A stretch of DNA of 64,000 nucleotides from Paracholeplasma manati (lineage in GTDB: Bacteria > Bacillota_I > Bacilli_A > Acholeplasmatales > UBA5453): contig NZ_JAOVQM010000005.1 in assembly GCF_025742995.1 (NCBI RefSeq), forward strand, positions 23,172 to 87,171, given 5' to 3'. A model generated the notes under the pieces. It had not been told where the DNA came from, made no database searches, and was given only the letters and a program-made list of their open reading frames with translations. This document shows, piece by piece, positions 46,861-55,375 of this stretch (position 1 is its first letter; every line of letters begins with the position of its first letter). A program made the translations under genes and the position numbers.

Positions 46861-48077
46861 TCAGCCACCTCTTTCAATGTTTGTTGTAAGGAGACCATCC
46901 CTTGACGGCTCTTGTCTTGATTTAAAAATGTTTTATAGGTGAAAAATACATGACCTTTGACGGTTTTGTATGGGTTTGCGTATTTCAACTGATTCGATAC
47001 TTCTTCTGGATTTTCATATTCACCTTCATTACCAAGGCGATATGCCCCGTGACCAAGGTATAAATCAACGTTGGTATGTTGACAGGTTTTGACCCAAAAA
47101 CGAACCAAATCTGCATAAGGTGCTAGTGGGTGTCCAAACTCCCAGTAGAGTTGTGGAACGATGTAATCGATGTAACCTGATTTAACCCATAAATAGGCAT
47201 CAGCGTATTGATTGTCATACGATTGGGTTGCTTTAGGGCTTACATGTGCACCGTGTTCTGATTCAACACTATTTCGCCATATACCAAATGGAGAAACCCC
47301 AAATCGGACACTTGGTTTTACCGCCTTAATCGCGTGATATACACCTTGGATGGCGAGTGTGACTTGATGTCTTCTAAAGTCATCTAGTGATTGGTTTTTA
47401 TCGGGTCTTTCTTCATAATCTTTTAAATCATTTTCGATGTCATCTAGCCCTTGATAAGGGTAGAAATAATCGTCAAAATGAATACCAACAACTTCATAAT
47501 TTTCGATGATTTCAACCATCGAATCGATGATGTGCTGTCGAACTTCCGCTTTGGCTGGGTTTAAGATGATTTGACCCTCTTTGTTTAAGATGATTAAATC
47601 CGGTCTTTGAACCGCTAGGTTATTGGAATCACACGTTTTTAAGTAATCATCTTTCTTAATTAACCCATTCAGTGAAACACGGTATGGATTACACCAAGCA
47701 TGGACTTCAATGTCTCGCTTTTTCGCTTCGTCGATGACAAACTTCAAGACGTCAAATGGGGGTTGTTTACCTTCTTGACCAGTTAAATATCGACTGATGG
47801 GATTTAACTGTGAAGTATAAAAAGCGTCATTTGTTGTTCTCACTTGATAAAAGATGGCATTCAAGTGGAAGTTTTTCGCTGTATCCAACATGGTGATGAT
47901 CTTTTGTTGATAGTCATACACATCGGTCAACACAGGAAAATCGATGTTCGCAACATTCGATACCCACATCGCACGAAATGGTTTTTTCAATTGGATTTGA
48001 TTGGATACTTCTACCACCTGGGTTGTCCCATAGTAAACGATGGGTTGAGATGGGTTTTTATATAAATGTAATTTCAT
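46857..48077 (-). CDS. unsecreted GHL10 (DUF187) glycosidase
   Basis: The 406-residue protein is one GHL10 domain (FRAMWVSNVANIDFP at about residue 34, HFDDYFYPYQG at about 200, FGVSPFGIWR at about 268). It is closely similar in motifs to both domains of the large surface protein encoded upstream of its 3' end, but it has no signal peptide or anchor. It would therefore act on imported, peptide-free oligosaccharides in the cytoplasm. Its stop overlaps the start of the tandem protein by 4 bases. A non-classical export cannot be excluded. Confidence 0.88.
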   Translation of the reverse strand: MKLHLYKNPSQPIVYYGTTQVVEVSNQIQLKKPFRAMWVSNVANIDFPVLTDVYDYQQKIITMLDTAKNFHLNAIFYQVRTTNDAFYTSQLNPISRYLTGQEGKQPPFDVLKFVIDEAKKRDIEVHAWCNPYRVSLNGLIKKDDYLKTCDSNNLAVQRPDLIILNKEGQIILNPAKAEVRQHIIDSMVEIIENYEVVGIHFDDYFYPYQGLDDIENDLKDYEERPDKNQSLDDFRRHQVTLAIQGVYHAIKAVKPSVRFGVSPFGIWRNSVESEHGAHVSPKATQSYDNQYADAYLWVKSGYIDYIVPQLYWEFGHPLAPYADLVRFWVKTCQHTNVDLYLGHGAYRLGNEGEYENPEEVSNQLKYANPYKTVKGHVFFTYKTFLNQDKSRQGMVSLQQTLKEVAE

Positions 48078-48085
48078 GTGTTCTC

Positions 48086-49225
48086 CTACTTAATGACTGG
48101 ACTAATGTCGCCTAGAACGACCAATTTGGTCGCACCGGTTGCGGATAATATGTGATTGAAGTGTCGATTTAACGTCTCATTGCCGAGTATCACAAAAGCG
48201 ACAGCTTCTTTACATTTAGAATCCATGCCGTGGTCTTCTAATGTAGATACTTTGATGGGGTATATACCCTTTCGAATGTTTTCGATGATGAATGGGTTAT
48301 ATGCACCACCACCTGAGAAAACAATTTCATCAATGGGTTGTGTTTTAAGCATCTTTCGATAGCTTTCAATAATACTATTTACCGTAAACATCGATAAGGT
48401 GTGCACGATATCGTTGGGATGTTCGTCTTTATACGTTTGAATCAAATGCGCCGTATAATCATCGCCGAATAATTCTCTACCAGTGGATTTTGGAAAATCC
48501 TGTTTGAGATATGGGTGAGCCATGAGTGTTTCATACAAGGGTTCTATCAATTTCCCTAAAGAAGCATGATAGCCATTTCGATCGTAGGGTTCATTGAACA
48601 GTTTTTTCATTGCGTAATCAATCATCATGTTCGCTGGGCCCGTATCAAACGCGATGACTTGGTTGATATCTTGACCTTTAGGCATCAAGGTTAAATTCGA
48701 TATCCCGCCGAGGTTATGCATCGCGATGGTCTTATCTTTTTGACTGAACAGGACATATTCAGCATAAGGCACCAACGGCGCACCTTGGCCACCTACGGCC
48801 ATATCTGCAACTCTAAAGTTGGATACGGTAGTGATGCCTGTCAGTTGAGCGATGATTGAACCAAAGCCAAGTTGTAAGGTGCTTTTAACATGGTCCTTGG
48901 ATGTGGTCGGTATATGGTATATGGTTTGGCCGTGTGAGGCGATAAAATCGATATTGGATGGTTGTAAGTTTTGGGTTTTTAAGAACTGATTGATGGCGTC
49001 AGAAAAGGCATATCCTAATTCAAAATTGAGACTGGTGATGTCTCTAACGTTTGTTTTAAGTTGAATCGTATCTTGAATTTTTTCAACCAATCCTGGTTCT
49101 AATTCATAGGATTGATGGGCAATGACTCTAACGGATGTGTCCATAAAAGACCCATCTATTTCACATAAGACCACATCGATGCCATCCAGTGAGGTCCCAC
49201 TCATTAAGCCAATTGACAATTTCAT
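48086..49225 (-). CDS. anmK: anhydro-N-acetylmuramic acid kinase
   Basis: The 379-residue kinase opens the anhydro ring of 1,6-anhydroMurNAc and phosphorylates it to MurNAc-6-P, the substrate of MurQ. The N-terminal SIGLMSGTSLDGIDV (phosphate-binding), VADMAVGGQGAPLVPYAE (about residue 158) and AFDTGPANMMIDY (about 195) are diagnostic. An in-frame ATG at 49288 exists, but the -10 box at 49251-49256 lies inside that extension and GGAG precedes the ATG at 49225. AnmK implies that products of lytic transglycosylases, i.e. turnover fragments of other bacteria, are taken up. It is the first gene of the murein operon after its regulator. Confidence 0.96.
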   Translation of the reverse strand: MKLSIGLMSGTSLDGIDVVLCEIDGSFMDTSVRVIAHQSYELEPGLVEKIQDTIQLKTNVRDITSLNFELGYAFSDAINQFLKTQNLQPSNIDFIASHGQTIYHIPTTSKDHVKSTLQLGFGSIIAQLTGITTVSNFRVADMAVGGQGAPLVPYAEYVLFSQKDKTIAMHNLGGISNLTLMPKGQDINQVIAFDTGPANMMIDYAMKKLFNEPYDRNGYHASLGKLIEPLYETLMAHPYLKQDFPKSTGRELFGDDYTAHLIQTYKDEHPNDIVHTLSMFTVNSIIESYRKMLKTQPIDEIVFSGGGAYNPFIIENIRKGIYPIKVSTLEDHGMDSKCKEAVAFVILGNETLNRHFNHILSATGATKLVVLGDISPVIK

Positions 49226-49250
49226 GGTTGTTTCTCCATCTTCGCTATTC

Positions 49251-49287
49251 ATTATAGTGGTTTTACTTTGTAATTGAAACGCTTTCA
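49251..49287 (-). promoter_or_regulatory. anmK promoter with a cre-like palindrome
   Basis: On the minus strand TATAAT is at 49251-49256. At 49275-49287 a perfect 13-base palindrome, TGAAACGCTTTCA (plus strand), covers the -35 region. It matches cre in both arms and the central CG but is one base shorter than the usual 14. Confidence 0.6.
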
Positions 49288-49335
49288 TTGTCTTTTGGTT
49301 GTTTTTTTCAAAATGGAAAAAAATCCCTTAGACGA

Positions 49336-49361
49336 GAAAAAAAGTATGCATCACGCATACT
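49336..49361 (-). terminator. intrinsic terminator of the RpiR regulator gene
   Basis: AGTATGC (49343-49349) pairs with GCATACT (49355-49361). Seven T follow on the minus strand, 7 bases beyond the stop. Confidence 0.9.
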
Positions 49362-49367
49362 CTTTTA

Positions 49368-50213
49368 TTATCGTTTAAATTGTTTGAATGTTTGATAGGT
49401 GGTTTCGAGCATTTTAACGGAACGGTCAATGTCTGTATATGCACAATGCGAGAACAATGCGTCCACAACAGCGAGCTGTGAAATACGCGATGTCATCGCT
49501 GCACTTCTAAACTCCCCTTCCAATGAAGAGGTATAAATGACGATGTCACCTAAGTCCGCTAAAATGGATGATCCTAACTTCGTAATCACAATGATTTTCG
49601 CTTTATTTTCTTTCGCTAACAAAGCGGATGAAATGATTTCTTTGGTTTTACCTGAGTTACTGATGAATATGATGACGTCTTTTTGATTGATGAAGGATGC
49701 GTCTACCAATTGGTCATGTGATTCGCCTTGAGCGATACAAAACTTATTGATACGTCTGAGTTTCATTTCTAAATCTTTACAAACGATATAAGAAGATCCT
49801 TTACCAAAAATGAGGATTTTTCTCGCACTCATAATGATTTCAGCGGCTTTTTCATAGGTATCTTCATTGTATAGTTTTAAGGTATCTTCTAAGACACGAA
49901 TATCATTTTCAATCGCGACTTTACCGGTATTGAATTTCTTGGTCAAAATGACGTCTGAATATTCGGTATGTTCAGGAATTTCAACTTTCGCGTTGGCTAA
50001 AATAAAGTCGATTTTAAAATCCTTGAATCCACGATATCCAAGTTTTTTGCACATTCTAACGACAGAGGCTGGTGAGGTATAGGCTGCTTCTGCAATCTTT
50101 TCAATCCCGAAATCTTTTAAGTCTTCTTTATGTTCAATAAGATAATCCAATACAACCTTTTCGGCCATACTGAGTTCTTCTTTGTTTTTTAGCATATTTA
50201 ACATGATGCTCAT
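49368..50213 (-). CDS. RpiR-family regulator, MurR-like
   Basis: The 281-residue protein has an N-terminal HTH_6 domain (about residues 1-75; AYTSPASVVRMCKKLGYRGF) and a C-terminal SIS sugar-phosphate-binding domain (about 125-255; ILIFGKGSSYIVCKDLEMKL, IIFISNSGKTKEII). MurR of E. coli and its homologue in the Bacillus murQ operon belong to this family and respond to MurNAc-6-P. The gene stands at the head of the murein locus, has its own promoter and terminator, and is the obvious candidate to control it. The ligand is inferred from context. Confidence 0.85.
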   Translation of the reverse strand: MSIMLNMLKNKEELSMAEKVVLDYLIEHKEDLKDFGIEKIAEAAYTSPASVVRMCKKLGYRGFKDFKIDFILANAKVEIPEHTEYSDVILTKKFNTGKVAIENDIRVLEDTLKLYNEDTYEKAAEIIMSARKILIFGKGSSYIVCKDLEMKLRRINKFCIAQGESHDQLVDASFINQKDVIIFISNSGKTKEIISSALLAKENKAKIIVITKLGSSILADLGDIVIYTSSLEGEFRSAAMTSRISQLAVVDALFSHCAYTDIDRSVKMLETTYQTFKQFKR

Positions 50214-50255
50214 AAAAATAAAACCCCCATTCTCTACTTCTATCGATGAATCACC

Positions 50256-50300
50256 ATAGTAATTATAACATAGAAGTATCTAAATGTAAGGGCTTTACAT
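50256..50300 (-). promoter_or_regulatory. promoter of the RpiR regulator with an inverted repeat
   Basis: On the minus strand a TATAAT box lies within about 50260-50268, with CTTACA 17 bases upstream as a weak -35. An inverted repeat ATGTAA-GGGCT-TTACAT (50284-50300) covers that -35 and could be an autoregulatory operator. Confidence 0.5.
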
Positions 50301-50354
50301 CATTTTTAATGATGGGGTTTTGTTAATTCAAAATCATTCTTGATAGGCTATGGT

Positions 50355-51746
50355 TTAAATGACCTTACTTGGATTTAGAATGCCTTTAGGGTCAAAAACC
50401 TGTTTAATGCCTTTCATGAGTTGGATTTGTGTATCTCCCAATAAGTCAATCATATAAGCCTTTTTAGCATATCCTATGCCGTGCTCACCTGAGACCACAC
50501 CACCCATTTCAAAGGCTTTATCATACATGAGTTTAAATCCTTTATGAACAATGGATTCCCAATCGGATTGAGACATCCCGTCTTTACAAAAATAGATGTG
50601 CAGGTTTCCATCCCCAATGTGTCCAAAATAGGGGATTCGAATATGGAGTTGTTCAGATACTTCTCTCGCATAAGCCAAGTATGCACTGACGGCAGATCGT
50701 GGTAAACAAACATCGATTTCATCAATCTCATCGGTCGATGATTTGATGGCTTCAAGGAATCCACCACGAACGGTCCATACGGATTTAGCACGCTCAGCCG
50801 TGTCAACTAAGAACACATCAATCGCACCCAATTCCAAGCACATGTTAGAAGCAATCTTAATGTCATTTTCAACCGATGCATCGGTATTACCATCATAGGA
50901 TAACAATAAATATGCTTCGAAGTTGTTGTGTGGAATCTTCTTGCCTAAGAAAGTTTCAGAGTACTGTAACGATTGTTTTTCTAGGAATTCTACTGCAGTT
51001 GGTGTGACATGGTTCTTAATCAGTACAGGTGCAGCTTTAATGGCTTCTTCACGGTTATGGAATGGCACCAATAGTGAAACGGTTTTCTTTGGTTTAGAGA
51101 TCAGTTTTAAGGTAGCGGAAACGATGATGCCTAGGGTACCTTCAGAACCAATGATGAGGTCTTTTAGACCGTAACCGGTAGAGTTTTTAACGACTTTCCC
51201 CCCGGTTTGGATGATTTCACCATTGGGTAAAACCACTTCTAATCCCCTCACCCAGTCTCTCGTAACACCATATTTGATGGCACGCATACCACCTGCATTG
51301 GTGGAAATATTACCACCGATGGTCGCGGTTTTTTCGCCTGGGTCAGGTGCGTAAAATAAGTTTTCTTTTTCTACGGCTTCATAAATATCTAGCAACAGTA
51401 CCCCTGGTTCAACGGTTAAAGTCAAATTGACATTGTCTAATTCAATGATGTGATTCATTTTAGAGGTATTCAATAAAATACCACCATGAACTGGTACACA
51501 GGATCCAACCAACCCTGTACCAGCACCACGAACGGTGACTGGCAAATTGTTTTCATAGGCATAAGCCATGATTTTTGAAACTTGATATTTGTCGGATACA
51601 TAGACATGGGCTTCTGGTTTGCCAGAAACATTTTTTAATTCATCGTGCGTAAATTCATGGTCAATGTCTCCACCCACGGTGATGTGTTCAGCGCCGACGA
51701 TATTGGTTAAAACTTCGATGTCGTGACGATCTAATTGCTTAAACAT
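50355..51746 (-). CDS. lctD: FAD-linked D-lactate dehydrogenase of an electron-confurcating complex
   Basis: The 463-residue GlcD-type flavoprotein has an FAD-binding PCMH domain (about residues 35-215; PVTVRGAGTGLVGSCVPVHG, GEKTATIGGNISTNAGGMRA) and a C-terminal catalytic domain with FGHIGDGNLHIYF (about 380) and GEHGIGYAKK (about 422). Its gene overlaps the EtfA gene by 8 bases, and EtfB-EtfA-LDH is the lctBCD order of Acetobacterium woodii. That complex oxidises lactate with NAD+ while consuming reduced ferredoxin. D-lactate is released by MurQ, encoded in the same window. Glycolate or 2-hydroxyglutarate oxidation would be alternatives for the family, but the gene order favours lactate. 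Confidence 0.85.
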   Translation of the reverse strand: MFKQLDRHDIEVLTNIVGAEHITVGGDIDHEFTHDELKNVSGKPEAHVYVSDKYQVSKIMAYAYENNLPVTVRGAGTGLVGSCVPVHGGILLNTSKMNHIIELDNVNLTLTVEPGVLLLDIYEAVEKENLFYAPDPGEKTATIGGNISTNAGGMRAIKYGVTRDWVRGLEVVLPNGEIIQTGGKVVKNSTGYGLKDLIIGSEGTLGIIVSATLKLISKPKKTVSLLVPFHNREEAIKAAPVLIKNHVTPTAVEFLEKQSLQYSETFLGKKIPHNNFEAYLLLSYDGNTDASVENDIKIASNMCLELGAIDVFLVDTAERAKSVWTVRGGFLEAIKSSTDEIDEIDVCLPRSAVSAYLAYAREVSEQLHIRIPYFGHIGDGNLHIYFCKDGMSQSDWESIVHKGFKLMYDKAFEMGGVVSGEHGIGYAKKAYMIDLLGDTQIQLMKGIKQVFDPKGILNPSKVI

Positions 51747-52941
51747 GTTTGATAACCCCCATTTGTTCTAATAGTTCATTGAGTTTTGGTACAACCTGAT
51801 ATAAATCCCCACAGATGGCATAATGTGAATGGTCAAATAGCTTGCAGCGTGGGTCTTGATTGATGGTGATGATAGTTTCAGATTCTTTCATCCCTTCGAT
51901 GAAATGAACCGATCCACTGATGCCGATGTTGATGAGTAATTTGGGTTTTACAGTTCGACCCGATAGACCAATTTGGTGTCTCGCGTCAAACCACCCGTTT
52001 TCAATCAATGGTCTTGTACAAGCCAAATCTGCACCTAGTAAGGCTCTCAACGGTTCGATGAGTTCCAAATCTTTTTGTTTCTTAATCCCTCTACCAAGCG
52101 CGATGATAATTTCCGATTCAGAAATATCTTTGGCTTGTGGTTTATGGACGGTTTCTACCAACGTGATTTTGGATGATTTTGGAATGTCTAAAACCGATTC
52201 ATAATGAACTTGTCCAAACGGTTCTACGATGGCTGGACGATTAAACATTTTGTATCGGATGGTGGCGAGTTGTGGGCGGTTATTCGGTGTATTGATTTTC
52301 GCCATGATATTTCCACCAAAAGCAGGTCTGATTTGTAAAAGATCGCCTTCTTCAGTGATATCTAGCATCGTACAATCCGCGGTTAACCCCGTTCTTAAAC
52401 GCGCCGCTACTCTTGGAGCGAAACTTCTACCCAATGGGGTTGAACCGAATAGAATCACGTTGTTTTGATATTTTTTATAGAACGTTTCAACCACATGGGT
52501 GTAACGTTCGACATTGAATTCGCCATATAAAGCATCTTCATAGACAAAAACATCGTCTACACCATAGCTTAAACACGCATCTACCATGGATTTGGTATCA
52601 CTACCGATGACGATAGCATATACTTTTTCTTGTGTTTTTGATGCGATTTCTTTGGCTTTTCCTAAAAGTTCAAAACCTACCGGGTGACACACATTGTGGT
52701 GTTGTTCCATGAATACAGCGATGCCTTTATATAACGATTTATCGATTTTCGGTCTCGAATCGTCAATGAATTCACAAACCCCTTTCGGGCCCTTTTTCAC
52801 ACAAAGCTTACAGACGCGGCAGCTCGCATTGATGGATAAGTATTCGTCGACATATTCGAACGCATTGAATGGACAAATTTGTTTGAGTTGATCAGCCACC
52901 GCTTTCGTGACTTTGGAATTATCTACTTTGATATAGCCCAT
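51739..52941 (-). CDS. lctC: electron-transfer flavoprotein alpha subunit with N-terminal [4Fe-4S] domain
   Basis: The 400-residue protein has an extra N-terminal domain with C23-P and C41xxC44xxC47, enough for one [4Fe-4S] cluster. The ETF alpha body follows from about residue 70, and the FAD-binding C-terminal part has GLSGRTVKPKLLINIGISGS (about 325-344). An iron-sulfur extension on EtfA is a trait of the LctC/confurcating group and absent from ordinary respiratory ETFs. It lies 9 bases after etfB. Confidence 0.88.
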   Translation of the reverse strand: MGYIKVDNSKVTKAVADQLKQICPFNAFEYVDEYLSINASCRVCKLCVKKGPKGVCEFIDDSRPKIDKSLYKGIAVFMEQHHNVCHPVGFELLGKAKEIASKTQEKVYAIVIGSDTKSMVDACLSYGVDDVFVYEDALYGEFNVERYTHVVETFYKKYQNNVILFGSTPLGRSFAPRVAARLRTGLTADCTMLDITEEGDLLQIRPAFGGNIMAKINTPNNRPQLATIRYKMFNRPAIVEPFGQVHYESVLDIPKSSKITLVETVHKPQAKDISESEIIIALGRGIKKQKDLELIEPLRALLGADLACTRPLIENGWFDARHQIGLSGRTVKPKLLINIGISGSVHFIEGMKESETIITINQDPRCKLFDHSHYAICGDLYQVVPKLNELLEQMGVIKHV

Positions 52942-52950
52942 GGTAACCTC

Positions 52951-53742
52951 CTATAAGAAACGCTTATCTTTTAGTATCTCTACTAATTGATTAGATAGCG
53001 TTTGTGGGTCACCTTCAAAGCGGGTAGAATGCATCGATTTATCTGGTGAAAAAATCTCATCTACCTGGGTTGGTGAACCGTTTAAACCATAATGATTTTC
53101 ATTTTGGTCTTCTAAATCTTTAAATGTAACGTAATTTATCTTGTAGTTATCGAATAAAAGCGATCTTCTAAAGGATGGCAATCTTGGCGTATTTGCATCT
53201 TTTTCTACGGTTAATAGACATGGTAATTCAACTTTTACGACTTCTTCATATTGGTCATAGGCACTCTTAACAATGACATATTCAGGGGTTACTTCAATGA
53301 GTTCTTTGACATAAGGCACATGTGGTATACCTAAGAACTCTGCTATCTCAGGTCCCACTTGAGCTGTATCACCATCGGTGGTTTGTTTGCCACAAATGAC
53401 GATATCGTATTCATGAATGTGTTTAACCAATTGGCTGATGGTATATGAGGTTGCGAGCACATCCGCTCCTGCAAATTTTCTATCGGTCAATAGTGTGGCT
53501 TCATCTGCCCCCATGTACAATGCTTCTTTCAACACTTGAGTGGCTGATTGTGGCCCCATACTGATGGCGTGAACCAATGTATTGGGTACACGTGATTTGA
53601 TTTGAAATGCAGTTTCTAATCCAAATAGGTCAAACGGATTCATTTTAACGTTTTGTGAATCCCTAATCAGTACACCTGTGATGGGGTCTACTTGGACATT
53701 GGATGAGGCAGGTACTTGTTTGATACAGGTAATAATTTTCAT
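52951..53742 (-). CDS. lctB: electron-transfer flavoprotein beta subunit
   Basis: The 263-residue protein has the ETF beta pattern MKIITCIKQVP, NPFDLFGLETAFQIK (about residues 36-50), GADEATLLTD and CGKQTTDGDTAQVGPEIAEF (about 116-135). In bifurcating ETFs this region binds the second FAD and NAD. AGGAG lies 7 bases before the ATG. No promoter is visible in the 43-base gap after the glycosidase gene, only a hairpin, so read-through from upstream is possible. Confidence 0.9.
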   Translation of the reverse strand: MKIITCIKQVPASSNVQVDPITGVLIRDSQNVKMNPFDLFGLETAFQIKSRVPNTLVHAISMGPQSATQVLKEALYMGADEATLLTDRKFAGADVLATSYTISQLVKHIHEYDIVICGKQTTDGDTAQVGPEIAEFLGIPHVPYVKELIEVTPEYVIVKSAYDQYEEVVKVELPCLLTVEKDANTPRLPSFRRSLLFDNYKINYVTFKDLEDQNENHYGLNGSPTQVDEIFSPDKSMHSTRFEGDPQTLSNQLVEILKDKRFL

Positions 53743-53771
53743 AGTGGTCTCCTAAACGGCTTTTGTAAAGA

Positions 53772-53800
53772 AACCAATCCAAGGGTTAGTTGGATTGGTT
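53772..53800 (-). terminator. hairpin at the end of the phosphodiester glycosidase gene
   Basis: AACCAATCC (53772-53780) pairs with GGATTGGTT (53792-53800). On the minus strand only TTTCTTT follows, so termination may be partial and part of the transcript may continue into lctBCD. Confidence 0.5.
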
Positions 53801-55375
53801 AGCGTTGTGTTGTGCTTGGGTATAGTCTCGAATGAAATCTAAGAAGTTGAGCATATCATTCGAATATACGGTATACGATAATTGTTGTGAATAAGACGAT
53901 TGCTTGTAGGTTTCATGGTCACCAAACGCCCGTACTTGTATGGTATAAGTCCCCATTGGTAAGTTCAAATTCACAGATGTGGATGTCGTATCTATCTTGG
54001 TCGTGCCATTGATCCATACTTCATAACGAGTAGCGTGTTCAATGGTATTAAATGACAATTGACCGTTTTCATCGATGAATAATTGATTAGGTGTACTTAA
54101 AACCGTTCTAGTGTCTGGATATGGAATCGGTGGTAAACCCACAGGTAAGTTACCTTTAATGAAGAATACCCCATTGGCATTCGATCTTAAATGACCATCC
54201 GACGGTGTATTGACAATGTCATAATCATCGCCATTGAGAATGGCCATGGTGGTTGAGCCACCACCATCCAGATTGATCGCGTGGTCGGCTTCGAAATACG
54301 CCATGATTTCGGCCATTTCATATGCAGTTACGCCGTCCATCCCAAGTGGCATGTTTCTACCATCGACTGTAACAAAGAATACCGTACCATCATTTTTAAT
54401 GCCTACAGCGGTTCTAGGTGCTCGAAATTGATAAGACGCTCCCTGTGTAAATTCAGTCACAGGCAACCCATCTTTCACCAATATTTCCCATCCGCCTACG
54501 GCGTCTCTGACACCTTCAAATGCGCCAGATAGACGTTGTTGAATGACAATGGTATCGTTTGGTTCGATGAATCCTTCTGAAAATACTTTGGAACCCATCA
54601 AAACAAATTGGTGTTCTTGAACCGAAACGGTATCATTGGTTTCACTTGAGTATTGGCCTCTCGCAAAATACCTTGAACCTGAACCATCGGATTTAATATC
54701 ACTCGCTTCTATCATCATCTTGGATGACCCTGAAGGAATTTCATTTGCGTATTCAGGGAAAATGACAGTCACTTCATTGGTGTTCGCTGGTTCACGATTG
54801 AATCCATCGACTTTAACCGGATTCAACTTAAGTGAACCATCTTGGTCAAATACCATCACTTCATAACCGCTAAAGGTTGGTTTACCAAACACCACATCGC
54901 CATTGGCTTTGAATCCAACCAATGTTCTTGCCCAAGTGGTCCCTTGGAAAATGACTTCATAATTTCTAACATAAGGTGACACAGGAATGCCATTGCTCAT
55001 GTTGTAGAAATCACCATTGACACCTGCGATGACTTTGACATCAGGAAATTTTTGATGGATGTTATAAATTTGTTGAGGCACTGTTGACATACCAAATCCA
55101 AAATCTTGATAATTATCCCCAACCACCACTTGAATGTGGGGGTTATTTTTAAGGTTGATTCCTGCATAATTAATGACTTGTTCGGAAATCGTACCATTGA
55201 AGTCGATTTCAGCAGCAATCTTAATGTGTCTAACCCCTTCAACATACTGGGTATCTCTAGACTTTTGATAAATTCTTAAAGCGGCTTCAACACGGAAAGG
55301 TTGAATCCATGTGAGGGTCAATAACGTAACAAATAACAACAATAAGGTTTTCTTGATCCATTGGTTACGATACAT
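53786..55375 (-). CDS. secreted phosphodiester glycosidase (NAGPA/DUF2233 domain) with Fn3-like tail
   Basis: The 529-residue protein has a signal peptide (TLLLLFVTLLTLTWIQPFRVEA). The NAGPA domain (about residues 190-400) shows GGWEILVKDGLPVTEF, RAPRTAVGIKNDGTVFFVTV and HAINLDGGGSTTMAI, the last with the conserved DGGGS. An Fn3-like domain is at about 430-505. The mammalian member removes GlcNAc from GlcNAc-1-P-mannose; bacterial members are thought to cut sugar-1-phosphodiesters. In an amino-sugar locus GlcNAc-1-P linked polymers (teichoic-acid-like or capsule) are plausible targets. GGAGG 9 bases before the ATG at 55375 decides the start over 55411. Confidence 0.85.
   Translation of the reverse strand: MYRNQWIKKTLLLLFVTLLTLTWIQPFRVEAALRIYQKSRDTQYVEGVRHIKIAAEIDFNGTISEQVINYAGINLKNNPHIQVVVGDNYQDFGFGMSTVPQQIYNIHQKFPDVKVIAGVNGDFYNMSNGIPVSPYVRNYEVIFQGTTWARTLVGFKANGDVVFGKPTFSGYEVMVFDQDGSLKLNPVKVDGFNREPANTNEVTVIFPEYANEIPSGSSKMMIEASDIKSDGSGSRYFARGQYSSETNDTVSVQEHQFVLMGSKVFSEGFIEPNDTIVIQQRLSGAFEGVRDAVGGWEILVKDGLPVTEFTQGASYQFRAPRTAVGIKNDGTVFFVTVDGRNMPLGMDGVTAYEMAEIMAYFEADHAINLDGGGSTTMAILNGDDYDIVNTPSDGHLRSNANGVFFIKGNLPVGLPPIPYPDTRTVLSTPNQLFIDENGQLSFNTIEHATRYEVWINGTTKIDTTSTSVNLNLPMGTYTIQVRAFGDHETYKQSSYSQQLSYTVYSNDMLNFLDFIRDYTQAQHNANQSN

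Noticed and set aside
18004..50213. The 32-kb locus as one single transcript
   Set aside because: Clear terminators at 49336-49361 and 36268-36302, with promoters near 49251, 38770 and 36196, divide it into at least four units.
50299..50316. Hairpin CATCATT-TTT-AATGATG as terminator of lctD
   Set aside because: The loop is only three bases and there is no T run on the minus strand, so termination is doubtful.
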